Source: Lentibacillus saliphilus
GTDB lineage: Bacteria; Bacillota; Bacilli; Bacillales; Amphibacillaceae
Assembly: GCF_019093865.1 (NCBI RefSeq)
Contig: NZ_JABJXD010000001.1
Location: 744,001-808,000 of the forward strand
Direction of reading: 5' to 3'
DNA: 64,000 nt
The translations under genes were made by a program, and so were the position numbers. The notes under the pieces were generated by a model. That model searched no databases and was not told the origin of the DNA. It saw nothing but the letters and a program-made list of their open reading frames with translations. This document shows, piece by piece, positions 27,244-36,807 of the stretch. Position 1 is the first letter of the stretch. The number at the start of each line of letters is the position of its first letter.

Positions 27244-29595
27244 ATGGGAGATACGAAGCATACTGGACCAATGAAAATGACAAAAAAGCCTGACCCGAGT
27301 CTTTGGGCAAGCAAAGTGCCATTCGGATTGGGTAAAATCAAACCACACCATATTCGCGACACGATGAAGGTCGTTTGGGAAAACAAGGATAACCTACCAT
27401 ATGCCACACGTATTTTAACCAAAGGGGTTTGTGACGGCTGTGCGTTAGGGGTATCTGGCTTGCAGGATCAAACATTAAAGGGACCGCATCTATGTACAAC
27501 TCGACTCAATGTATTGCGCCTCAATACAATGAAAGCGATTAAACCTGATATCCTTCACAAGGACATTGATGAACTAAGAGAGATGGATAGCACTGAGCTT
27601 CGTCAACTCGGACGCATCCCTTATCCACTTATCAGAAAACCTGGTGATCGGACATTTAGTCGCCTGTCATGGGATGATGCCCTTGATATCGTTGCAAATA
27701 AAATGAAAGCGATTCATCCTAAGCAATCTGGTTTTTATTTAACGTCTCGCGGCATTACAAATGAATCGTATTATGTAGCTGCTAAAGTCGCACGATTTTT
27801 AGGAACGAACAATATTGATAATGCGTCACGCATCTGTCATTCTCCTTCTAAAACAGCACTCAGCCGTTCACTTGGTATTGGAGCATCCAGCTGTAACTAT
27901 AAAGACTGGATTGGCTCAGACGTCCTCGTATTTTGGGGATCCGTCGCTGCAAACAATCAACCCGTTTCAACAAAATATATGTATGCTGCAAAACGAAAAG
28001 GAACAAAAATCATTATTATCAATCCGTATCATGAACCAGCAATGGATGAATATTGGATCCCTTCCATTGCTGAATCGGCACTGTTCGGAACAAAAATTGC
28101 CGATGATGTGTACCAGGTCAATATTGGCGGGGACATTGCCTTTATGCACGGCATTATGAAGCACTGGTTTGATATGGAGGAAGCAGAACATGGATCTGCC
28201 ATTGACCATGATTTTGTAAAGGCACATGTGAACAATTATGATGCATTAAAGGAAACCGTCGCACAATATGATTGGGAACAGCTCGAACAATCGTCTGGAT
28301 TATCAAAAGAACGCATGAAAGAATTGGCACTACTGCTTGCCAAATCAAAATCCGCTGTTTTCGTCTGGTCAATGGGACTCACTCAGCACCGTTTTGGAAC
28401 CGACAACGTATCACAGGTTGCGAACTTAGCTCTCCTCCGTGGGTTCATCGGTCGTGAACATTGTGGTGTCATGCCAATTAGAGGTCATTCTGGTGTTCAA
28501 GGCTCTGGTGAAATGGGCGCAGATCCATTTGTGCTACCTGGCGGGGACATGAACGAGAAAAACCGCAAACGCATTGGTGATATTTGGGGCTTTGACATCC
28601 CTGAATGGCAAGGGGATATCGTCGGTGTATCACTTGAAAACGCCTTACTACCTGACGACCATGAACGTCAGCTAAAGCTTTATTATATGTCAGGCGGTAA
28701 TTTCCTTGAGACGATGCCAGAACCAGAATTTGTCCAGAAATGTCTGGAGCAAATTGACGTCCGTGTCCACCAAGACATCATTTTAAATACATCAACACTC
28801 CTTGATGCCAAAGAAGCTGTTGTTGTTCTGCCGGCAATGACACGTTATGAACAGCCTGGTGGAGGAACATCGACATCAACTGAACGCATGGTCTATTTTT
28901 CACCTGAAATTAAAGGGCCGCGAATTGAAGAAGCACGCTCCGAATGGGAAATATACGTTGACCTTGCAAAACGGATCAAACCAGAACAAGCCGACTTAAT
29001 TGATTTTAAACATGCGGATGATATTAGGGCGGAAATTGCCCAAGCAAATCCGAATTATAACGGCATTCAACATCTTAAAGAGCAGGGGGATGTCTTTCAA
29101 TGGGGCGGTGCATGGCTCTGTGAAGGCGGCATTTGTCCAACTCCAGACGGTAAAGGCAATTTAATCTCCGTAGAAATACCTGAATTGCGTAAGCCTGAAG
29201 GCCATTTTTATGTTACAACAAGACGCGGCAAGCAATTTAATTCAATGATTTACAGTGACAAAGATCCCTTCAACGATGCTGACCGCTATGACATTCTAAT
29301 GAATGCAGAAAACGGTCAAAAGCATAATATTCGTGAAGGTGATGCGATCGTTGCCTACAACACATTCGGAACATTTACAGGTCGGGCTAAATTTGTTGAT
29401 GTGAAAACTGGAAATATAGAAGTGCACTGGCCAGAAGGAAACGTGTTAATTCCTAAAGGCGTCTATGAATCTTATGCAGGAATCCCAGAGTATAATACGG
29501 CCGTCGTCGTTGAGAAGGCTGAAACATATTACGCTCATAAAGATACAAAATATGTAGAAAAACGTGTAGAAGAGCTTGAAATGGAGATGAGCTAA
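27244..29595 (+). CDS. FdhF/YdeP family molybdopterin oxidoreductase
   Basis: A 783-residue cytosolic enzyme of the formate dehydrogenase/DMSO reductase superfamily, YdeP branch. The N-terminal cysteine set is CDGCALG followed by LCTTRLN. The molybdenum-proximal region is RICHSPSKTALSRSLG, where formate dehydrogenases carry Cys or selenocysteine. Cofactor-binding segments include VFWGSVAANNQPVS and GVMPIRGHSGVQG. The C-terminal cap domain holds the dinucleotide (about 650-760). YdeP proteins are linked to acid resistance in E. coli, but their substrate is not settled. The ATG follows AAGGGGGATCACA. fdhD lies directly downstream, which supports a formate-dehydrogenase-like maturation. Confidence 0.92.
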   Translation: MGDTKHTGPMKMTKKPDPSLWASKVPFGLGKIKPHHIRDTMKVVWENKDNLPYATRILTKGVCDGCALGVSGLQDQTLKGPHLCTTRLNVLRLNTMKAIKPDILHKDIDELREMDSTELRQLGRIPYPLIRKPGDRTFSRLSWDDALDIVANKMKAIHPKQSGFYLTSRGITNESYYVAAKVARFLGTNNIDNASRICHSPSKTALSRSLGIGASSCNYKDWIGSDVLVFWGSVAANNQPVSTKYMYAAKRKGTKIIIINPYHEPAMDEYWIPSIAESALFGTKIADDVYQVNIGGDIAFMHGIMKHWFDMEEAEHGSAIDHDFVKAHVNNYDALKETVAQYDWEQLEQSSGLSKERMKELALLLAKSKSAVFVWSMGLTQHRFGTDNVSQVANLALLRGFIGREHCGVMPIRGHSGVQGSGEMGADPFVLPGGDMNEKNRKRIGDIWGFDIPEWQGDIVGVSLENALLPDDHERQLKLYYMSGGNFLETMPEPEFVQKCLEQIDVRVHQDIILNTSTLLDAKEAVVVLPAMTRYEQPGGGTSTSTERMVYFSPEIKGPRIEEARSEWEIYVDLAKRIKPEQADLIDFKHADDIRAEIAQANPNYNGIQHLKEQGDVFQWGGAWLCEGGICPTPDGKGNLISVEIPELRKPEGHFYVTTRRGKQFNSMIYSDKDPFNDADRYDILMNAENGQKHNIREGDAIVAYNTFGTFTGRAKFVDVKTGNIEVHWPEGNVLIPKGVYESYAGIPEYNTAVVVEKAETYYAHKDTKYVEKRVEELEMEMS

Positions 29596-29606
29596 CATCA
29601 TAAAAC

Positions 29607-29648
29607 GAGGACCCATGGCCCAATTACTCAGCGCATGGGTCCTGTTTC
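29607..29648 (+). terminator. Hairpin between the molybdoenzyme gene and fdhD
   Basis: A 9-bp stem GGACCCATG / CATGGGTCC is followed by TGTTTCATT. The T run is poor, so it may attenuate rather than stop transcription into fdhD. Confidence 0.6.
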
Positions 29649-29674
29649 ATTGAATGTTTAAGGAAGGTGATCCG

Positions 29675-30532
29675 ATGGATGAAACGGTAAAACAAGATTG
29701 GCATATTATTAGATTCCACAATGAATCCGATTGTACGAAAATAGATCAGGTCGCAACGGAGTATCCTTTAACGATCATGTTAAACGGTGAAGAATTTGCA
29801 ACAATGGTATGCTCGCCAACTGACCTGGATGCACTCGTTGTCGGCTTTCTCGCCTCTGAAGGCGTCATTCGTACATATGCAGAAATTCGATCGCTGCACA
29901 TTGATCGCTCTAGAGGGTTCGCACACGTTGAACTTCATAAGCACATTCAGCCACACGATATTGACCATTCAAAACGGGTCATCGGTTCTTGCTGTGGTAA
30001 AAGCCGACAATTCTATTTTAAAAGTGATGTCAAAACAGCTAAAACCGTCATGAGTCGGCTGTCTATTCATGCGTCACAATGCTATCGCTTAATGAGCGCG
30101 CTACAAGCGCAATCCGAGGATTTTCAAGAAACGGGCGGTGTTCATAATGCAGCACTCTGTACCGTGAATGAACTTTTAACTGTGCGTACCGACATTGGAC
30201 GTCATAATGCACTTGATAAAATTTATGGCCAAATTCTCTATGAACGTATCCCTTTAAAGGATAAACTCATCGCATTTAGCGGCCGTGTATCCTCGGAGGT
30301 CCTTCTAAAAATATCGAAAATTGGTGTTGGAATAATCATATCCAAATCAGCACCGACAGATTTGGCTCTTAAGTTAGCAGAAGATCTCGGCATTACAGTC
30401 ATTGGATTTGCCAGAGGCCGTGTCATGAATATTTATACACATCCGACGCGCATTATCGAGGCTCAACAAACAACAGTTGCACTAGAAAAGGACCATTCAA
30501 CAAACGATCAACACGATTCCGAACACCAATAA
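29675..30532 (+). CDS. fdhD: Formate dehydrogenase accessory sulfurtransferase FdhD
   Basis: A 285-residue cytosolic protein that hands sulfur from a cysteine desulfurase to the molybdenum cofactor of formate dehydrogenase-type enzymes. Family features: EYPLTIMLNGEEFATMVCSP near the N-terminus, DLDALVVGFLASEGVI, GSCCGKSR (the Bacillus-type persulfide-carrying cysteines), DIGRHNALDKIYG, and the C-terminal SKSAPTDLALKLA. A start at 29654 is in frame, but AAGGAAGGTG lies between the two and serves the ATG at 29675. The partner enzyme is the adjacent upstream gene. Confidence 0.95.
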   Translation: MDETVKQDWHIIRFHNESDCTKIDQVATEYPLTIMLNGEEFATMVCSPTDLDALVVGFLASEGVIRTYAEIRSLHIDRSRGFAHVELHKHIQPHDIDHSKRVIGSCCGKSRQFYFKSDVKTAKTVMSRLSIHASQCYRLMSALQAQSEDFQETGGVHNAALCTVNELLTVRTDIGRHNALDKIYGQILYERIPLKDKLIAFSGRVSSEVLLKISKIGVGIIISKSAPTDLALKLAEDLGITVIGFARGRVMNIYTHPTRIIEAQQTTVALEKDHSTNDQHDSEHQ

Positions 30533-30567
30533 CTGGATGGCCGACATTCCAAAATTAGAACACCATT

Positions 30568-30608
30568 TTAAAAGGCTGAGACAAAATATGATGTCCCAGC
30601 CTTTTCCC
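30568..30608. terminator. Bidirectional terminator between fdhD and uppS
   Basis: AAAGGCTG-GACA pairs with TG-CCCAGCCTTTT around an A/T-rich loop, placed between two convergent genes. Confidence 0.85.
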
Positions 30609-30616
30609 TTTCACTC

Positions 30617-31318
30617 CTACCAATCTGCTGTCATTCCTTTATTGAAGCTACTGTATATAGCTTCCTTCAGCATATCTTTTGTAAAGTCGGGGAAATACAC
30701 ATCACTAAAGTAAAACATCGACATCGATGATTGCCACAATAAAAAATTGCTGACACGCTTTTCGCCACCAGTTCGAATAATTAAATCTGGATCTGGTAAG
30801 TCACCTGTATACAAGTAATCATGAAAGAGCTCTTCATTAATATCGTCTATGCTAAGGTTGTTGTTCTTCACTTCTCGCAGCACGCCGCATACAGCTTGAA
30901 CAATATCCGCTCTACCACCATAATTAAATGCGAAATTGACGATAATACCGTCATTACTTTTCGTCTGATCAACAGCTTTTAATAGCGCGTCTTTCGTTGC
31001 AGCTGGTAAGGTCGCTATGTTCCCAGAAATACGTATTTGGCAATTTCTTCTTATAAATTCAGGAAGCTTTTGTTTAAAATACCTAACCGGTAAATGCATT
31101 AAATAATTGACTTCATCTTTTGGACGCGACCAATTTTCCGATGAAAATGCATACAAGGTTATCACCTTTATACCGAGTTCAATGCCCGCATCAATAACCT
31201 GTTCCATCGCTTGCACACCAGCATAGTGCCCTTCACTTCGCGTCAATCCTCTTTGCTTTCCCCATCTTCCGTTCCCATCCATAATAATCGCTACATGATC
31301 TGGTATTGAACCGTTCAT
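30617..31318 (-). CDS. uppS: Isoprenyl transferase (UppS/cis-prenyltransferase family)
   Basis: A 233-residue enzyme that condenses isopentenyl diphosphate units in cis to make long polyprenyl diphosphate. Motifs: HVAIIMDGNGRWGKQRG (catalytic Asp, diphosphate grip), LYAFSSENWSRP, VNFAFNYGGRADIV and DPDLIIRTGGEKRVSNFLLW. The usual RTSGE is RTGGE here. It is shorter than typical UppS (about 250). The housekeeping uppS normally lies beside cdsA and dxr; this copy stands alone, so it may be a second paralogue with a different chain length or role. Confidence 0.92.
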   Translation of the reverse strand: MNGSIPDHVAIIMDGNGRWGKQRGLTRSEGHYAGVQAMEQVIDAGIELGIKVITLYAFSSENWSRPKDEVNYLMHLPVRYFKQKLPEFIRRNCQIRISGNIATLPAATKDALLKAVDQTKSNDGIIVNFAFNYGGRADIVQAVCGVLREVKNNNLSIDDINEELFHDYLYTGDLPDPDLIIRTGGEKRVSNFLLWQSSMSMFYFSDVYFPDFTKDMLKEAIYSSFNKGMTADW

Positions 31319-31371
31319 GTGTATGCCCCCTCATCCTTCTAAAAATATCTTTAACGACGTCACAACGTTTT

Positions 31372-32829
31372 TCATTCTTTCAATTGAAGGTTATTCAAGC
31401 GCTCGACCGTCTTACTTTTTACAACATTGAATGATTGCCACCCCTGCTCAGCTATGACAGGTAGCTCTTCCATTTTAATTTGAAGCACTTCTTTTAGACC
31501 AGGATAATCCGGGTTTTGCTCATAAAGAGTCATTAAGCCATCAACCCCCGTCCATGACAGAGCCTCCATATATTCAATATCTATTTTATGAGTTTCTGCA
31601 TAACGCTCTAAGTTACTTGTAACAACTATTTGTTCAAGATTAATCGCATGAATCCCAGTATAAAATACGAGGCCAACAATGAGATAGAAATGAAGTAGTG
31701 CCAACCGTTCAATCCAAATTCGAATGAACGTATAAGCAAAAATAACCATTAAAAAGATCATGAATATATGAGCCAACAACCGTTCAACTGTAAAACCATA
31801 TGCTGCTTCATACATTAAAAGCCTTTGAAAAGCGGAAACGAGCATAATGACACTTGAAGTCACAAGCAAAACATACATCCCTCGTAAAGCGATCTTGAAT
31901 GAAGAAGTTGATTGTTTAACTAGCTTCAGAAAAACAACTAACAAGGTTAAGTTCACAACCGTTACAGAAATAAGTTCAAAAAAGCCCCGTCTCGCATAAG
32001 ACGCATACGTAAAACCTGGTTGTAATGATTGCCCAAAGAAATATTTAAACTGAACGATTACAAATAAAATATAGACAGCATTTAATATTAAAAGAATCGT
32101 CAGTGCTGTCACCTCGTTCAAGCTAAAATCAAAGGATTGGTTGTTACGTTTGAGCGAACGAGGTGTCTCAGGACGTTTAAGCACTTGGAAAAGCGCAAAA
32201 AACAATAAACCTAATCCAACCGCAAGACATGTTCTAACGATCACTTCTAATTGATTGAACCCGATAATATGAGTTGACAGACTCACAACAACGTTTTGGA
32301 ACTGATCATCTGCAAGCATTAATAAACCTGTCATCCCTATAAATAAAGGTACACCTATTGCAACACCTAAAACGACATGCTTGATCGTTCGTGTCTGTTC
32401 TTTTCCTAAGCCTTTTAATAACCAACGACCACACGTCCATATCAAAGAAAAAGCGTAAATACATATCTCTTTAAGCTTTTTCAAAAGCAACGTTATAAAG
32501 CTCAGTTTACTCCATTGAATCTCATTTGGACTTGTAATCGTAACGACATGAACAAAGATGAGTGTTGGGATTAGGAGCATATTTAATTGACGAAACAACA
32601 CCGTATCATAAACTGCAAAAGAGGCGGCCAATAACCAAATTGATCCCATTAGAAGAAGGCCTATGCGGCGATTCGTAAATGAGAGACGAACTTTAGCAAA
32701 TAACACACTATAAAATCCTGTAATAAACACAAGAAACGAGATACCTACATATCCATGAAAAAAGCTTTGTTCTGCAAGTAGTCCTAACCCTAGACACATG
32801 ATCATAAACACAATATTTCTATAGCGCAT
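31372..32829 (-). CDS. DUF4173 multi-pass membrane protein
   Basis: About 485 residues with around 11-12 hydrophobic helices and few conserved polar residues. The C-terminal quarter is soluble and includes YMEALSWTGVDGLMTLYEQN. This fits the DUF4153/DUF4173 membrane families of Bacillus, whose function is unknown to me. An ATG at 32853 is in frame, but GGGAGTGAGG precedes the ATG at 32829. It lies 97 bp after a PadR-HAAS pair, in the same orientation, suggesting it belongs to the same regulon. Confidence 0.75.
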   Translation of the reverse strand: MRYRNIVFMIMCLGLGLLAEQSFFHGYVGISFLVFITGFYSVLFAKVRLSFTNRRIGLLLMGSIWLLAASFAVYDTVLFRQLNMLLIPTLIFVHVVTITSPNEIQWSKLSFITLLLKKLKEICIYAFSLIWTCGRWLLKGLGKEQTRTIKHVVLGVAIGVPLFIGMTGLLMLADDQFQNVVVSLSTHIIGFNQLEVIVRTCLAVGLGLLFFALFQVLKRPETPRSLKRNNQSFDFSLNEVTALTILLILNAVYILFVIVQFKYFFGQSLQPGFTYASYARRGFFELISVTVVNLTLLVVFLKLVKQSTSSFKIALRGMYVLLVTSSVIMLVSAFQRLLMYEAAYGFTVERLLAHIFMIFLMVIFAYTFIRIWIERLALLHFYLIVGLVFYTGIHAINLEQIVVTSNLERYAETHKIDIEYMEALSWTGVDGLMTLYEQNPDYPGLKEVLQIKMEELPVIAEQGWQSFNVVKSKTVERLNNLQLKE

Positions 32830-32926
32830 TCGCACATTCCTCACTCCCAACATTGTCGCCTATATACATAGAATTTCTATGTATATAAGCAGAAATCACC
32901 TTTCTTTCACAATAAATGACTTCTGT

Positions 32927-33562
32927 CTATGATACCGACGCTTTCTTGCCCCATTTATACCCTAATAAAGATACCGGATACAGACCAGCTGTCAATACGA
33001 CACAAAGTAAAATAAAAGATACATTTAACAGTGGTTCAAACCAATTATGTGGAATCACCTTGAAAATAATCAAATACATAAATATAACATTTGGTACTAT
33101 AGACAATAAAAACGTTCTCTTAAGAAGCTTGCGTCCACTATGGCCAAATTCTCGGCCAATCTCATAACCTAATAAGCCCCAAAACAATATATAAATCGTC
33201 ATAACGATTGACGCCATATCTGTCAATATCGACCAAATGATCGATATCCATTGCCAATGAAACACATTATAGCTTAACGTTAACAATCCGCCACCTATAA
33301 AAAGGGCTACATTTAACAGAACAAACAACCATTGCATTTTTCTAGGTGTTAATTGAGCGTCTGCTTTCCAAGCGTCTGCTATTTCCTTTGGCGTCCCAAG
33401 CGTATCGACTAAAAACTGATAAGCATGGTGTTCGTCAAATCGTCCTTCATTAAGGGCCTCTTGGACATGTGTTTCATATTCTTTCATAATGGCGACTTTG
33501 TTCGGATGATGACGAATAGCCTTTTCCAATTCTCGAAGAAACGCGTCCTTCTCATTTGTCAT
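32927..33562 (-). CDS. HAAS/DUF1700-type membrane signalling protein
   Basis: A 211-residue protein. The N-terminal 80 residues are helical: [23 protein letters not shown] and [14 protein letters not shown] match the HAAS domain found next to PadR regulators. Four hydrophobic helices follow (about 95-205). In this family the soluble domain probably contacts the PadR partner or an associated membrane protein. The start ATG overlaps the PadR stop (ATGA), so the pair is translationally coupled. The target process is unknown. Confidence 0.8.
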   Translation of the reverse strand: MTNEKDAFLRELEKAIRHHPNKVAIMKEYETHVQEALNEGRFDEHHAYQFLVDTLGTPKEIADAWKADAQLTPRKMQWLFVLLNVALFIGGGLLTLSYNVFHWQWISIIWSILTDMASIVMTIYILFWGLLGYEIGREFGHSGRKLLKRTFLLSIVPNVIFMYLIIFKVIPHNWFEPLLNVSFILLCVVLTAGLYPVSLLGYKWGKKASVS

Positions 33563-33891
33563 GACTCACTTCTTCCAATCAAATTGTTCATCATCTTTAC
33601 ATAGCGATACCATTCATTCGTACGTTCTTCAAGAATGAGCTCACCTTCAGGCGTAATGCGATAATATTTTCGTGCCGGCCCCTTTGGCTGCTCCTTCCAA
33701 TAGTGCTCAACGTATGCCTGCTTTTCCAGTTTGTGTAAGGCAGGATAGAGCGTACCTTCTTTCATTTGCAAGTGATGCTCACTACGCCGATCCATTTCCT
33801 TCACAAGCTCATAGCCGTACATATCACGTTCATTTAATAACTGAAGAACAAGCAGTGACGTGCTGCCTTTTACAAGTTCGCGATTAAACAT
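33559..33891 (-). CDS. PadR family transcriptional regulator
   Basis: A 110-residue winged-helix repressor. [22 protein letters not shown] and [21 protein letters not shown] are the PadR signature; the C-terminal helix (about 85-108) is the dimerisation arm. PadR proteins repress adjacent membrane-protein genes and release them on ligand binding. A consensus promoter and a palindrome overlapping its transcription start lie just upstream, so it very likely represses itself and the downstream HAAS and possibly DUF4173 genes. Confidence 0.92.
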   Translation of the reverse strand: MFNRELVKGSTSLLVLQLLNERDMYGYELVKEMDRRSEHHLQMKEGTLYPALHKLEKQAYVEHYWKEQPKGPARKYYRITPEGELILEERTNEWYRYVKMMNNLIGRSES

Positions 33892-33900
33892 ATCATCACC

Positions 33901-33953
33901 TACCTAGATATTATAGGTATGTGTATTATATCCAATACAAAGATACTTGTAAA
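33901..33953 (-). promoter_or_regulatory. PadR operon promoter with palindromic operator
   Basis: On the minus strand the -35 TTTACA (33948-33953) and -10 TATAAT (33925-33930) are 17 bp apart. Directly downstream, at 33901-33919, is the palindrome TACCTA-N7-TAGGTA, placed over the predicted start site, where a repressor would block transcription. Confidence 0.75.
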
Positions 33954-34096
33954 CATCTTATATGAGATCGGTTATCTATAATTCCATATTATTTGCTGAT
34001 CAATGCATGTTCTCTAAATACAAGTAGGTCTAAAGTCCCTTTTTGTGTTAAAATTAAGATAAGCAACACATGTTCATCTAAAAAGGGGGTTCAAAA

Positions 34097-35719
34097 TTGG
34101 AAACAGCTAAAATTCACTCACGTGAAAATGTACTCATAGCAAAAATAAAGATGACCCTATTAAGCTGGAAGCAGCGTCACATCCTACCTGAGGGTGAACT
34201 CTATTCTTTTCTGCAATCAATTTATGAAGTAGCTGAAACAGAAGGACTCGAAGACTTTATGGAAATATCCGCTGCCAAACTCAAACAGCTTGATGAACAT
34301 AGCAGTCGTATATGGAAATTTAATGAAGCATTTGAATTACTGACTGAACTATTGATGGATACTCCTTTTAATGACAGCATGAGCATGCCTTATTTACCTC
34401 ATTCATCTATTGTGGCAGATCATTTAATTCTCATTATTGATGAAGATACTCATTTTACAAGCTATATGAAAGACCACCTTGAAAAGCACGGTTTTCATGT
34501 CCTCGTTGCCTTTACTTGGGCAAAAGGACTTGAGCAATTTTATACGATGCGACCTAATCTTGTTCTTATTGACATTAATTTTTCGAAAAAACACCATACG
34601 ATCGTTCTTGAAAAGATGATTAGTGCAGCTAAAAAAACACTTATTCCGATCGCTGTTATGAGTGAAAACGATACAATTGAACAGAGACAGCTTACGTTTA
34701 CAATGGGCGCTACTGATTTTATTGCAAAACCGGTCAAAATGGATTTAATTATACCGTATATTATTAATAGACTTGATTTGAGCAAACATATACAAAACTC
34801 CATTCACGTGGACGAACTGACGAATGCGTATACTCGAAAGCACATGAATCACATTCTTAAAAATACATTTAACACATATAAGCGTCACAAGCGCCCTTTT
34901 ACAATTGCCATTATTGACATTGATCACTTCAAACGTGTCAACGATACATACGGGCACCTTGTAGGTGATGATGTTTTGAAACAACTTGCAAACATGATCC
35001 ATCAAATGACAAGGGAAACAGGAGAACTTTTTCGTTATGGCGGTGAAGAATTTGTTATTTTGTTCCCTGATACAGATGCTAAACAAGCCAAAGCAGTTTT
35101 AGAGCGGATTCGGCGGGCATTTAGCTGGGAAACATTTGTATGTCTGGACGAAACATTTAATGTTACATTTTCAGGTGGTATATGTGAAGTTACTGAAGAC
35201 CACACGGGGCCTGCACATTTATTAGAGAACGCTGATCACGCACTTTATTTTAGTAAATCATCGGGAAGAAACCAAGTCTCTACTTATAATTTTTTTAATA
35301 GCCAATCAATTGTTCAAACATTACGCTTTATCATTGTTGATTCGGATCCAATGATTAGAAGTTTATTTAGAAGTATAGTAAAGCAAATAGACCTTGGAAC
35401 AGGAATCGTCATTAAAGTGGAATGCTATGAAGATGGACATCTGTTTCTTGATTCATCATGGTATACACAAGACGATAAATATATGATTCTTTTAGATGAT
35501 AATCTTAACGAAGATTTTAAATTTGATATATTAAGCAAGGTAAGACAGGATTATCCTGACGACCGTATTGTTATAGCGATGATGTCCGAGCACCCTGCCG
35601 AATCAACGATCATTGATGCTTTAAAACTAGGAGCAGACGATTATTTTTTAAAGCCTTTTAGTCTATCAAACATCAAAACAAGAATAGAACGACTCATTCA
35701 AAATATTTTGTTCACTTAG
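34097..35719 (+). CDS. REC-GGDEF-REC diguanylate cyclase
   Basis: A 540-residue cytosolic signalling protein. Residues 1-105 are helical and unassigned. REC1 (about 112-230) has the acidic pair DED, acceptor Asp in VLIDINFS and lysine in IAKPVK. The GGDEF domain (about 235-395) has HVDELTNAYTRK and an intact GGEEF (315-319), so it should make cyclic-di-GMP; no RxxD inhibitory site is seen ahead of it. REC2 (about 410-540) has the acceptor region LLDDNLN and KPFS. REC2 strongly resembles the receiver of the protein at 22964-23857. The TTG start follows AAAAGGGGG. Monocistronic. Confidence 0.9.
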   Translation: METAKIHSRENVLIAKIKMTLLSWKQRHILPEGELYSFLQSIYEVAETEGLEDFMEISAAKLKQLDEHSSRIWKFNEAFELLTELLMDTPFNDSMSMPYLPHSSIVADHLILIIDEDTHFTSYMKDHLEKHGFHVLVAFTWAKGLEQFYTMRPNLVLIDINFSKKHHTIVLEKMISAAKKTLIPIAVMSENDTIEQRQLTFTMGATDFIAKPVKMDLIIPYIINRLDLSKHIQNSIHVDELTNAYTRKHMNHILKNTFNTYKRHKRPFTIAIIDIDHFKRVNDTYGHLVGDDVLKQLANMIHQMTRETGELFRYGGEEFVILFPDTDAKQAKAVLERIRRAFSWETFVCLDETFNVTFSGGICEVTEDHTGPAHLLENADHALYFSKSSGRNQVSTYNFFNSQSIVQTLRFIIVDSDPMIRSLFRSIVKQIDLGTGIVIKVECYEDGHLFLDSSWYTQDDKYMILLDDNLNEDFKFDILSKVRQDYPDDRIVIAMMSEHPAESTIIDALKLGADDYFLKPFSLSNIKTRIERLIQNILFT

Positions 35720-35812
35720 CAAGAAAACGTTACCATTAATACTTTTTATACACATTAGACTATTCAATCTGATATAATAGTGTTAAAACTAAGATAAAAA
35801 GAGGGCTGAATT

Positions 35813-36793
35813 ATGTGGTTAAAAAATGTATTTATGGGACTTTCTCAAAACCAAGCCTTAAATAAACTGGCTCAAAAATATGGTTTCAAGCTAGGGGCTC
35901 AATCGGTTGTTGCTGGAACAGACATTCCGGAAATGATTGAAAGCGTTAAATCACTTAATGCACAAGGCATATCGGCAACCGTTGATAATCTTGGTGAATT
36001 CGTATGTGAAGAATCAGAAGCCATTGCAGCAAAAAAGCAGATTTTGCTTGTGCTAGAAGCGATCCATGAGCATGATGTTGATGCACATATTTCGTTGAAA
36101 CCAACACAGCTCGGACTAGATATTGATTATGAGTTTTGCTTAAATAACTTAAAGGAAATTGTTGCAAAAGCGCATGAGTATAATATATTTATTAATATGG
36201 ATATGGAGGACTATGGTCACTTGCAGCCATCTTTTGATATATTTGATACACTGGCTGCACAATATGATAATATCGGTACTGTCATCCAAGCCTATTTCTT
36301 TGATTCTGTCGACTTGATTCAAACCTATAAGGACAAGCGGCTTCGAATCGTAAAAGGAGCCTATAAAGAATCCTCCGATGTTGCTTGGCAAAACAAAAAG
36401 CAAATTGATAAAAACTATCTTAAGTTAATCGAATATCATTTATTGAGTGGTCAATTCACCTCTATTGGAACACACGATCATCATATTATTAACCATGTGA
36501 AGCAATTTGTAGAAGAAAACAATATACCTAAGGATAAGTTTGAATTTCAAATGCTTTATGGCTTTCGTAAGGATATGCAGCTGCAACTCGCTAACGAAGG
36601 CTATCTTTTCTGTACATATGTGCCTTTTGGAAACGATTGGTACGGATATTTTATGCGCCGACTGGCTGAGCGCCCACAAAATTTAAATTTAATCACAAAG
36701 CAAGTATTTAATAAAAAAACGAACACAGCGTTGGCAATTGTTGCTGGTGCCTTAATGCTAGGTAAGCTCGTGAAACGTAAAAAAGCAAAATAA
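35813..36793 (+). CDS. Proline dehydrogenase
   Basis: A 326-residue FAD enzyme that oxidises proline to pyrroline-5-carboxylate and passes electrons to the quinone pool. It folds as a TIM barrel: ISLKPTQLGLDID, FINMDMEDY, AYFFDSVDLIQ (in place of the more usual QAYL), RLRIVKGAYKE, GTHDHHIIN, FEFQMLYGFR, YVPFGNDWYGYFMRRLAERP. The last of these forms the substrate-binding arginine pair. Bacillus FadM/PutB proteins match in length. No pyrroline-carboxylate dehydrogenase gene is adjacent. The start ATG has GAGGGCTG upstream. A palindromic repeat element begins 15 bp after the stop. Confidence 0.93.
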   Translation: MWLKNVFMGLSQNQALNKLAQKYGFKLGAQSVVAGTDIPEMIESVKSLNAQGISATVDNLGEFVCEESEAIAAKKQILLVLEAIHEHDVDAHISLKPTQLGLDIDYEFCLNNLKEIVAKAHEYNIFINMDMEDYGHLQPSFDIFDTLAAQYDNIGTVIQAYFFDSVDLIQTYKDKRLRIVKGAYKESSDVAWQNKKQIDKNYLKLIEYHLLSGQFTSIGTHDHHIINHVKQFVEENNIPKDKFEFQMLYGFRKDMQLQLANEGYLFCTYVPFGNDWYGYFMRRLAERPQNLNLITKQVFNKKTNTALAIVAGALMLGKLVKRKKAK

Positions 36794-36807
36794 TTATAGC
36801 GAAGAAT

